The notes under the pieces were generated by a model. The model was not told the DNA's origin, did not search any database, and was given only the letters and a program-made list of their open reading frames with translations. From Solirubrobacterales bacterium (GTDB lineage Bacteria > Actinomycetota > Thermoleophilia > Solirubrobacterales > Solirubrobacteraceae): 5,200 nucleotides of DNA. The stretch spans positions 1 to 5,200 of the forward strand of contig JAPLCH010000023.1 of the NCBI GenBank assembly GCA_026392325.1. The letters run 5' to 3'. Made by a program: the position numbers and the translations under genes. Position 1 is the stretch's first letter; each line of letters opens with the position of its first letter. Positions 1 through 5,200 of this stretch are shown one piece after another.

Positions 1-585
1 CTGCAATGGACAGCGAAAGGTTTGAGATGTATGGGAACGGCCTGCCGGGGGCGTCGGCGAGTGGTGTGAGTACCGGGAAGATCCGTTCGTTGAAGTCACG
101 GTCCAGAGCGGCAAGGTCACTTGGCCCGAGTTGGTCTGGCTCAACTATCCGGATGCCATTTGCAGCCAGCTGAGGGCGAATTTCGCCGTCCCAGAGCAGG
201 CCGTGGCGGCTCATCAGTTCCTTCATTGATTGGCTGACCCGGTTGAACACTTCTTCTGGGGGCAATCCGTCGGCACTTCGTGCGTCAATGCCAGCGTCAA
301 GCTGCTCGTGCACGCCGGCTAGGCGTACTTGAACGAACTCATCAAGGTTGGTTGCTGTTATCGCAAGGAACTTGGCCCGTTCCAGCAGTGGGGTTGTTGG
401 GTCTTCAGCGAGTTGCAGCACACGGCTGTCGAACTCAAGCCATGAGACTTCACGGTTGTTGTAGAGCGCTGGGTCTTTGAGGTCCCTCGGGGAGCTTTGA
501 GGTCCCTCGGGGAGCTGGATCCGTTGGCTGGCAACGCATCAGGGCTCGGAGTGGCGTTTGTTTGACTTGTCAGGCTTTCGCTCAT
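1..585 (-). CDS. ppk1: Polyphosphate kinase 1 (PPK1), N-terminal part, frame broken by a 20-bp duplication; cut by window edge
   Basis: PPK1 reversibly moves the terminal phosphate of ATP onto inorganic polyphosphate, normally at the membrane or in the cytoplasm. The minus-strand frame from 475 down to 2 gives 158 residues with PPK1 N-domain hallmarks: NREVSWLEF, PLLERAKFLAI, NLDEF (its Asn, at 349-347, aligns with E. coli Asn45 near the adenine pocket), then IFPVLTPLA and PFPYISNLSLS. The catalytic histidines lie beyond the window. The best start is ATG at 585-583 behind GGAGA, giving MSESLTSQ and 30 native residues to DLK. The 20-bp tandem duplication at 475-514 then shifts the frame, so translation ends at TAA 360-358 (75 residues). 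With one copy removed, DLK joins DPALYNNREVSWLEF, as expected of the family. The PPK1 frame itself has no ATG, GTG or TTG between its upstream stop (541-539) and GTG 421-419, which lies inside the conserved motif. The allele is therefore a pseudogene, a reversible off state, or a sequence error. The family assignment is very secure; the functional state is unknown. Confidence 0.93.
475..516. repeat. Perfect 20-bp tandem duplication (2.1 copies) inside ppk1
   Basis: CTTTGAGGTCCCTCGGGGAG occurs at 475-494 and again, identically, at 495-514; two further bases (CT) continue the pattern. The unit is 20 bp, not a multiple of three, so the second copy moves the minus-strand ppk1 frame. The native residues at this point read SSPRDLK. 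One copy, or four, would keep PPK1 in frame; two do not. Perfect identity suggests a recent slippage event or an assembly artefact. Confidence 0.95.
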
Positions 586-588
586 CTG

Positions 589-593
589 TCTCC
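589..593 (-). promoter_or_regulatory. Ribosome-binding site of ppk1
   Basis: Read on the minus strand, GGAGA lies three bases before ATG 585-583 (four bases if GGAG is taken as the core). The spacing is slightly short but acceptable. It supports that ATG as the ppk1 start, rather than the more distant ATG at 720, whose extra 45 residues match nothing I know. Confidence 0.55.
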
Positions 594-634
594 GATGGTA
601 GAGCCAAATCTGCTTCTCGACAGGCATTGCGAGC

Positions 635-660
635 GGTCTGCCGGGCTTACTCGGGAGACC
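635..660. repeat. Imperfect inverted repeat, possible operator or leader hairpin
   Basis: GGTCT (635-639) pairs with AGACC (656-660). After one G/G mismatch, CCG (641-643) pairs with CGG (652-654), leaving an eight-base loop. That is eight pairs with one mismatch, 50 to 75 bases upstream of the ppk1 ATG. It could be a protein-binding dyad or a hairpin in the ppk1 leader. There is no T-run, so an intrinsic terminator is unlikely. A dyad this short can also arise by chance. Confidence 0.3.
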
Positions 661-734
661 CCAGGCAAGCTGCGGTTCTTTGAGGCGACCCGAAGTGCCA
701 ACGGTGTAAGCCAGCTTCAACCATCGAACGCCCG

Positions 735-3700
735 ATGTCAGCTTCTTGTTTTACCACCTGCAAACTGATAAGTTTCCGAGCTTCGAAAACTTTCAGGTTT
801 TTGAGAACCGTTCCGAATGCAGCTGAATGGCTGCGAGGACCGTTGACCGCACCCTCGAATACATCCCCCCGCAGTGCAAGTCCCAACCTTGGGAATAGGT
901 TCTCCCTGCGCGGCCGCCGGGCAGCCCCACTTCTGCTCGCAGCCCTGATTTCGTTCGGCGCTGCGCAGGCCGCAGGGCAGGGGACTGCCGCTGCTGAGTT
1001 TGGCTCAGGTCCCGAGTGGAGCCAGTCTGAGTACACCCGTTGTGGTGGGCTCAGCAACGGCTCATACGAGGGTCTGGTCACTAGGTCTGTTTGGTCTGTC
1101 AAGCCGGGCGTTCAATGGCGCGCTGCGTCGCTGTTTTGCATCGCCGCCGATCACGCAACGCAGCTAGTGAAAGCGCACCTGTCCGGCGCACTAATCACGC
1201 GCTCCAACCTCCACAACGTCAATCTGGCCGGCGCAGACCTTTCTGGGGCGACACTTGTCGAGTCAAATTTCCAGAGGGCCAACTTGAAGGGCGCAAACTT
1301 CACGGATGCCATCTTCGGGCCAGAGCTGACCGACGAGCAGAAGGCGTTCATCAAGAATGCCAAGAACGGCTGGCGTAAGCATCTTCTTAAATCGCGCAAG
1401 GTCGGGACGGCCATCGCCAAGGGGAACGGAGTCTTCGGTGCGGGATGCACGGCTGGGGTGCTCCCGAAGGCAGTCTGTAGCCGATTCAAGATGGCTTACG
1501 ACGAGACACAGTCAATTATTGACGAAGCAATCATCAAGTACGACAAGGCGGGCCGCCTTCAATCGATCACTAATTCGTGGAACGACCTGTTCAACCCCGC
1601 TGACGGACTCATGTCCGACTCGATGAAGGCCATGCAGTTCAAAGATTCGAACGGAGTTGGACAGTGGTGGTCGCTCCAACCCGGCAGCCAAGCCTCTATG
1701 GATCTTGGAATCCAAGACTCCGCTTTGGATACCCCGGACGAGATCATTAAACGTGGCAACAAGATCCAGTCGCTGTCTAAAAACCTCGATGAGCAGCTTG
1801 AGCGTTGGAAAATGCTTGACACTTCCCGGGGGGCGGGCGGTCTTACCGCAGGGGAGCGGCAGACGTTCGAGCAAGTCATCCGAATCAAGGCTGACGTTGA
1901 TGCATTAGCTCAAAAGAATTCCGATCAGATCTACTCGAGTTTCAACCGCGAGTCGATGGCATCAGCGAAGGTCGATGCCGATGCTGCCAAAGCAGAGCTC
2001 GCCAGCGCCCGCGAGCTTTTGGAGGAGAATGCGGGCCTCAAGAACGACCCCTATTTTGCGGCAAGTTACAAAAACTATCTGCTGGCTGTTACTAAATCGG
2101 ATGGTGCCAGCAAGGTTGTAAGTAAGTGGGAGACGGCAGCTCTGCGAGCAATCGCCAGAGGCGAAGGCGATGCTCTCGTCATTAATGGGGTGCCCCAGGT
2201 GCTGGAGGAGGTCGTGGATGGGTTTTCGATGGACGTCGCCAAGCTCTCCCCGCTCCGGATCGCTCCCCCATCTGGTCTTCTGAACAAACTCAGGTCGGCA
2301 GCGAGCGGCAGCCTTGCGAAGGTCGGAGGCAAATTGCTGGAGGCCCCGTTCAGCATCATTCAGCTTGATAAGGCTATTCCCGACAGTGTGATGTTCCCCC
2401 ACCTTGATTTCAGCGATGCTGATTTGAGCGGGACAAACTTCACCGGCGCAACCCTCAACTCCCCTGATTTCAAGCGCACAAACCTCTCCGGTGCGACGAT
2501 GGTTGAAACGGCAATATTGGGTGCCGACATCGAGGGGACAGACTTCGGCACCGACGGAGGCACGATCAGCGGCATCTATGCGCGGAACCTTGAAGGAACA
2601 CCCTCACGACTGCCTGTCGGCTGGCAGATCGAAAACGGAGCGCTCATTGGGCCGGGGGCAAATCTCGAGGGCGCAGACCTTTCCGGCCTTGACCTGAGCG
2701 GGATCAACCTGAGCGGGGCTGACCTCACTGACGCGGATCTGGGTGAGACCAATCTGACCGGAGCGAATCTGCTCTTGGCCACCCTTGCCGGAGCAAACCT
2801 CAGTGGTACGAACCTCAAGGATGCGATCGTCGAAGGGGTAGATCTCTCGGCATCGGATTCGTCAGACGTCGTGCTCAACGGGGTCAAAACCGGCGGTCTG
2901 AAAGGCGAGTTCGCCACAGTCCCCGAGGGCTGGTCGCTCGTCAATGGGCCAGCCAATGGGTCACTTGTAGGACCGGGTGCTGACCTGACCGGAGCTGACC
3001 TCACTGGGGTTGATCTGGTCGGGCGGTGGCTGGTTGGAGCAAACTTCACCAATGCGCTGCTGACTGGGGCAAACCTGACCGACTCGCAGCTTCAAGGCGG
3101 CATCTTCTCCGGTGTTTCAGGGCAAGGTGTTACTGGCGCTGAGGCAATCAGCTCGGGCTCGGTAATCAACGGCCGATTCATTGCCGACCATCCCGATCTG
3201 CGAGGAGCCAACCTTGATGGGGTTGACCTTTCAAACATTGACTTAACTGGAGCTCGCTCAGGTGGCATCACCGGAACCCCCACGGCCCTGCCAACCAATT
3301 GGCACCTTGTCTCCGGTTTCCTTATCGGCCCAGGAGCGGACCTTTCGGGAGCAAATCTCGGCGGAGTGGACTTGCGGGATGTCCTGCCGGCGCTCGAGAC
3401 GTTTCAGACGACCGAATGCTGGCAAGAACCTTCGCCTTGCAACCGTTCTCGTTGGGTTCATGACGATGGCTACAAGGTCGTCACCCGAGACCAACCAGCC
3501 GGTCTGATCAGCACGAAGTCAGGCGGGATCACAGGAACTCCGATGCTTCCGAGCGGTTGGCAGGTTGCCAACGGCTACCTGGTTGGTCCATACGCTGACT
3601 TGACTGGTGCCGACTTGACTGGAACAAGTCTCGCTGGAGGGTCTCTGAATTGGGCCGACTTCACAAACGCAAACTTCACAAACGCGAACCTCAGGAATGC

Positions 3701-5200
3701 GAACCTCACCAATGTCGACTTCGGCAGCCGACGCAAAAGCCCATCCGGCATGGAAGGGCTTCAATCCGGCGGTGTGACGGCAACCCCGGGCCATTTCTAT
3801 CTGCCTGACGGCTGGGTGCTTGCTAGCGGTTATCTGATCGGACCAGGGGCTCACCCAACTGGCGACTTGAAGGGCGGCATGGACCTGACTGGCGCCGACC
3901 TCTCCGGAGCGAGTCTTTCGGGCAGTGGGACAACCGGTACTTGGATTGGTCCAGTCAAATGGAGCCAAAGGCCTGCCGTTCTGCCGTCTGGCTATCAATT
4001 TGTTAACGGAGGTGGCGAGGGCGGCTATCAGCCAACCGATAACACTTACCTCATTGGTCCTGGCGCCGACCTAAGTGGGGCTGAGATCAGCTGCGTTGGC
4101 GATTACGCCGAGTCCCAGGGACTGACCTACTTCAAGAAGATAGTTGGGATGGCCGATGTGAACACGGTCACGCGCCCCAACATCGTTCCCTCTGGCACGA
4201 GCCTGCAAGGCGTCAACTTCACAGGCGCCAAAATCCGTTACTGCGATTTTGATGGTGTCAACCTGATCAACGCAAACTTCCACAATGCAGTCGGGGATTA
4301 CCTCAAGTTCACGCTCGACACCAACCTCTTCGGCACAAGCTTCCGAAACGCGGACATGACGACAAGCACGAGCCTCATTATCAATGCGGATACGTCGGAC
4401 GCCGACCTGACTGGTGTCAAAGTCAGTTACAACAGAGAGAGTAGGCGTGTGTTGCTCCACTTGCGGGCGCTGGCCTGTAGAGCGGACATTACATTTGGCT
4501 ACGCATATTGGAGCCAGAAATTCTGTGACAACTGGTGGCGCGAAACAGCAGACTTGCGCGTTTACCACGGATGCAATGACTTCTGGGATTGCTTTGGTTC
4601 AGGTTTTCATCTTGACGATGTCGATCGCGGCAAGATCCAGGACCTGCCGATCACGATGCCGGACAATGTCAGGGAAATATCGCTTGATCCGCCAGGCTCA
4701 CGGCTAGCCAGCATCTTGAGTTCAGTGATACCGATAATCATCGAAGCAGTAGCTGAGGGCGGCGTGGCTGGCGCGCTGATCGGCACGGGTCAAGCTCTGC
4801 TGGAGGGGTTCACTCATCCCGGCTTCACACTTGATAGCGGAGCGTCTGAAGCTCCTACGAACGTGCGGGCAGTACCACTTCAGACCCCGCCAGATTCCGC
4901 ACCAGAAGACCGAAATTGGGTTGATTACGGGACTCGATTTGACACCGGGAGCTGGATGACGGTGAGCCTTACGCCACCAAAATTTGCGGGCAGTGCCGTA
5001 AGCGGGTACCGGATCTCACTGTGTCGTCCGAACGACATTTACGCGTGTGCACCGACGGCGGCATACACATACAACTCAAGTGGCACAGTTCAAGTCCCTG
5101 ACATCATGGGCGACCCGGCAGGGTTCCGCTTGCGCGTTCAGGCATGCAACGAAAGGGGTAAGTGCGGCCCGTACTCAGATCCGTCTCCCGTGACGCAAAG
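735..5200 (+). CDS. Very large exported pentapeptide-repeat protein with GW modules and a fibronectin type III-like domain; 3' end beyond window
   Basis: The frame is open from 684, after TGA 681-683, to the window end: 1,488 codons from ATG 735 with no stop. Residues below count from that ATG. Hydrophobic core PLLLAALISFG (65-75) and AQA|AG (cleavage after 79) mark a signal peptide, so the protein is exported. A short pentapeptide block (149-194) is followed by a helix-rich spacer (about 195-552), then a long pentapeptide region (557-1234) interrupted six times by an LPxGW...NGxLIGPGADL module. A Trp/Cys segment (about 1240-1300), a hydrophobic stretch (1324-1356) and a fibronectin III-like domain (from 1373) follow. 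Pentapeptide repeats fold as a right-handed four-sided beta-helix. Export argues against the gyrase-protecting DNA-mimic role of Qnr and MfpA. A cell-surface or adhesin-like role is inferred, not shown. The start is uncertain: ATG 735 has no clear ribosome-binding site and implies a 79-residue leader, whereas TTG 843 gives a 43-residue one. Exact function is not recognised. Confidence 0.9.
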   Translation, partial: MSASCFTTCKLISFRASKTFRFLRTVPNAAEWLRGPLTAPSNTSPRSASPNLGNRFSLRGRRAAPLLLAALISFGAAQAAGQGTAAAEFGSGPEWSQSEYTRCGGLSNGSYEGLVTRSVWSVKPGVQWRAASLFCIAADHATQLVKAHLSGALITRSNLHNVNLAGADLSGATLVESNFQRANLKGANFTDAIFGPELTDEQKAFIKNAKNGWRKHLLKSRKVGTAIAKGNGVFGAGCTAGVLPKAVCSRFKMAYDETQSIIDEAIIKYDKAGRLQSITNSWNDLFNPADGLMSDSMKAMQFKDSNGVGQWWSLQPGSQASMDLGIQDSALDTPDEIIKRGNKIQSLSKNLDEQLERWKMLDTSRGAGGLTAGERQTFEQVIRIKADVDALAQKNSDQIYSSFNRESMASAKVDADAAKAELASARELLEENAGLKNDPYFAASYKNYLLAVTKSDGASKVVSKWETAALRAIARGEGDALVINGVPQVLEEVVDGFSMDVAKLSPLRIAPPSGLLNKLRSAASGSLAKVGGKLLEAPFSIIQLDKAIPDSVMFPHLDFSDADLSGTNFTGATLNSPDFKRTNLSGATMVETAILGADIEGTDFGTDGGTISGIYARNLEGTPSRLPVGWQIENGALIGPGANLEGADLSGLDLSGINLSGADLTDADLGETNLTGANLLLATLAGANLSGTNLKDAIVEGVDLSASDSSDVVLNGVKTGGLKGEFATVPEGWSLVNGPANGSLVGPGADLTGADLTGVDLVGRWLVGANFTNALLTGANLTDSQLQGGIFSGVSGQGVTGAEAISSGSVINGRFIADHPDLRGANLDGVDLSNIDLTGARSGGITGTPTALPTNWHLVSGFLIGPGADLSGANLGGVDLRDVLPALETFQTTECWQEPSPCNRSRWVHDDGYKVVTRDQPAGLISTKSGGITGTPMLPSGWQVANGYLVGPYADLTGADLTGTSLAGGSLNWADFTNANFTNANLRNANLTNVDFGSRRKSPSGMEGLQSGGVTATPGHFYLPDGWVLASGYLIGPGAHPTGDLKGGMDLTGADLSGASLSGSGTTGTWIGPVKWSQRPAVLPSGYQFVNGGGEGGYQPTDNTYLIGPGADLSGAEISCVGDYAESQGLTYFKKIVGMADVNTVTRPNIVPSGTSLQGVNFTGAKIRYCDFDGVNLINANFHNAVGDYLKFTLDTNLFGTSFRNADMTTSTSLIINADTSDADLTGVKVSYNRESRRVLLHLRALACRADITFGYAYWSQKFCDNWWRETADLRVYHGCNDFWDCFGSGFHLDDVDRGKIQDLPITMPDNVREISLDPPGSRLASILSSVIPIIIEAVAEGGVAGALIGTGQALLEGFTHPGFTLDSGASEAPTNVRAVPLQTPPDSAPEDRNWVDYGTRFDTGSWMTVSLTPPKFAGSAVSGYRISLCRPNDIYACAPTAAYTYNSSGTVQVPDIMGDPAGFRLRVQACNERGKCGPYSDPSPVTQ
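835..839 (+). promoter_or_regulatory. Possible ribosome-binding site for an alternative TTG start at 843
   Basis: GAGGA ends three bases before an in-frame TTG at 843. The spacing is short, but this is the best purine-rich match before any in-frame start in the leader; ATG 735 has none, and TTG 801 has only a weak AGG too close to it. A start at 843 would give a 43-residue signal peptide, nearer to normal than the 79 residues implied by ATG 735. Confidence 0.3.
900..971 (+). other. Signal peptide core of the pentapeptide-repeat protein
   Basis: Basic residues (RGRR) precede an uncharged run, PLLLAALISFGA, and an AQA cleavage triplet before AGQG. This is a standard Sec-type layout. The paired arginines are followed by AAP rather than a Tat-like xFLK, so Tat export is less likely. 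There is no lipobox cysteine at the cleavage site. The chain after the cut begins with a small-residue linker. Confidence 0.75.
1179..1316 (+). repeat. N-terminal pentapeptide-repeat block (about nine repeats)
   Basis: Residues 149-194 read as successive A(D/N)LXX-type units, for example NLAGA, DLSGA, NLKGA and NFTDA, with Leu or Phe at the central position. Nine units make just over two coils of a beta-helix. The block ends in FGPELTDEQKAF, where the sequence turns helical. It is separated from the main array by about 360 residues. Confidence 0.85.
1317..2399 (+). other. Helix-rich spacer with coiled-coil-prone stretch, no recognised domain
   Basis: Residues 195-555 lack pentapeptides. The first part holds two cysteines in GAGCTAGVLPKAVC. 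Residues about 336-435 are rich in Lys, Glu, Gln, Ala and Leu, with heptad-like spacing (for example SLSKNLDEQLERWKML, and ADAAKAELASARELLEENA), suggesting a helical bundle or coiled coil. I recognise no catalytic motif or transmembrane segment. It may be a rigid spacer or an oligomerisation region between the two beta-helix blocks. Confidence 0.55.
2610..4067 (+). repeat. Six copies of an LPxGW...NGxLIGPGA module
   Basis: Copies lie at 2610-2660, 2919-2981, 3288-3338, 3546-3596, 3801-3851 and 3981-4067. The pattern is (L/V)PxxWx(L/I/V/F)x(N/S)Gx(L)(I/V)GPxA, usually followed at once by (D/N)L and a pentapeptide run. Trp becomes Tyr in copy six; GPGA is GPYA in copy four. Copies three to five are preceded by SGG(I/V)T(G/A)TP. 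Copies two and six carry inserts between NG and the GP motif. Start-to-start distances are 103, 123, 86, 85 and 60 residues, so these are long-period repeats that set the rhythm of the region. Confidence 0.88.
3660..3689 (+). repeat. Near-perfect 15-bp tandem repeat within the pentapeptide array
   Basis: TTCACAAACGCAAAC is followed directly by the same 15 bases with one synonymous change (GCA to GCG). The encoded units are FTNAN, FTNAN. Most other pentapeptides in the gene differ more at the DNA level, so this looks like a recent in-frame duplication of a single repeat, showing how the array may grow. Confidence 0.8.
4440..4802 (+). other. Trp/Cys-containing segment followed by a hydrophobic Gly/Ala-rich stretch
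   Basis: Residues about 1236-1300 contain four cysteines (1248, 1264, 1280, 1286) and many aromatics (YAYWSQKFCDNWW, CNDFWDCF). In an exported protein these could form two disulfides. Residues 1324-1356 read LASILSSVIPIIIEAV then a Gly/Ala-rich run, hydrophobic enough to be a buried helix pair or weak membrane-interacting segment. It is not clearly a transmembrane helix, because Glu residues interrupt it. I recognise no family for either part. Confidence 0.5.
4851..5200 (+). other. Fibronectin type III-like domain, at window end
   Basis: Residues from 1373 open with APTNVRAVP, then W and MTVSLTPP, AGSAVSGYRISLC, and later GFRLRVQACNERGKCGPYSDPSP. The SGYRI strand and the F-R-L-R-V-x-A-x-N-x-x-G-x-G-x-x-S ending are the classic FnIII C'-strand and F/G-strand pattern. 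Four cysteines (two in the middle, two near the end) could add disulfides. Such domains act as spacers or binding modules in exported bacterial proteins; more copies may follow beyond the window. Confidence 0.75.

Larger units (their letters stand above)
586..734. other. Divergent intergenic region between ppk1 and the pentapeptide-repeat gene
   Basis: About 150 bases separate the two outward-facing starts, so both promoters should lie here or just inside the long leader of the plus-strand gene. I see the ppk1 ribosome-binding site and one imperfect inverted repeat (635-660). I do not see a convincing -35/-10 pair, a pho-box-like direct repeat, or a small gene. The plus-strand frame of the large gene is closed upstream by TGA at 681-683. 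Confidence 0.6.
2403..4436 (+). repeat. Main pentapeptide-repeat region, interrupted by six GW modules
   Basis: Residues 557-1234 are dominated by (A/T/V)(D/N)(L/F)(S/T)G units. The longest clean run is 2658-2897, sixteen consecutive pentapeptides or about four coils of a beta-helix. Other blocks begin at 2979, 3336, 3594, 3849 and 4065, each directly after a GPGA-type motif. After 4200 the repeats degrade and take larger residues (IRYCDFDG, DYLKF). Long non-repeat inserts break the array, notably 3381-3515. Confidence 0.92.

Noticed and set aside
475..514. Programmed -1 frameshift as an explanation for the ppk1 frame change
   Set aside because: A -1 shift would rejoin the PPK1 frame, but no canonical X XXY YYZ slippery heptamer is visible in the ATG frame, and the perfect 20-bp duplication explains the shift more simply.
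586..720. N-terminal extension of ppk1 to the ATG at 720
   Set aside because: The extra 45 residues match nothing in PPK1, and the ATG at 585 has its own GGAGA and gives a normal N-terminal length.
647..1102. Minus-strand open frame of 151 codons across the signal-peptide region
   Set aside because: It overlaps the sense signal peptide and intergenic DNA, has low-complexity Ala/Arg content and no family resemblance.
2576..3052. Minus-strand open frame rich in RSAP- and RFAP-like repeats (158 codons)
   Set aside because: It is the exact antisense of pentapeptide codons; a repetitive sense array keeps antisense frames open and gives them false repeats. The sense frame is far longer and has a signal peptide and recognisable domains.
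2403..4436. CRISPR array or DNA-level satellite
   Set aside because: The periodicity is 15 bp, codon-phased and degenerate at third positions, as expected from protein repeats; there are no constant repeats with unique spacers.
3519..4568. Two minus-strand open frames (3519-3998 and 4071-4568) with repeated EV and QV motifs
   Set aside because: Again antisense shadows of the pentapeptide array, with no ribosome-binding site or recognisable domain.
735..5200. Quinolone-resistance (Qnr/MfpA-type) gyrase-protecting role
   Set aside because: Those proteins are about 200 residues and cytosolic; this one is giant, exported and mixed with FnIII-like and GW modules.

Overview
The window holds the 5' ends of two divergently arranged genes and the short region between them. 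Both genes run off a window edge. The organism is most likely a bacterium of moderately high GC, plausibly an actinobacterium. That is an inference from GC-rich third positions, the style of the PPK1 N-terminus, and the secreted pentapeptide-repeat plus fibronectin-III architecture. Nothing here fixes the class or genus.

Positions 585 down to 1 (minus strand) carry the N-terminal quarter of polyphosphate kinase 1 (PPK1), recognised from NREVSWLEF, PLLERAKFLAI, NLDEF and IFPVLTPLA...PFPYISNLSLS. The frame is broken. A perfect 20-bp tandem duplication at 475-514 separates the well-placed ATG (585) from the conserved PPK1 frame. Removing one copy gives a continuous, convincing PPK1 N-terminus. 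As written, translation from the ATG stops at 360-358 after 75 residues.

Positions 586-734 form the divergent intergenic region. It has the ppk1 ribosome-binding site and an imperfect inverted repeat at 635-660, but no promoter I would defend.

Positions 735-5200 (plus strand) are one uninterrupted reading frame of at least 1,488 codons with no stop before the window ends. It encodes a very large exported modular protein. In order it has a signal peptide, a short pentapeptide-repeat block, a helix-rich spacer of about 350 residues, and a long pentapeptide-repeat region of about 680 residues. Six copies of an LPxGW...NGxLIGPGADL module punctuate the long region. After it come a tryptophan- and cysteine-containing segment, a hydrophobic Gly/Ala-rich segment, and a fibronectin type III-like domain that reaches the window end. 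No tRNA, rRNA, CRISPR array, insertion sequence or terminator was found.

The two genes share only the intergenic region, and nothing in the sequence links their functions. The points most worth follow-up are the frame-breaking duplication in ppk1 and the six-fold GW module inside the pentapeptide-repeat protein.
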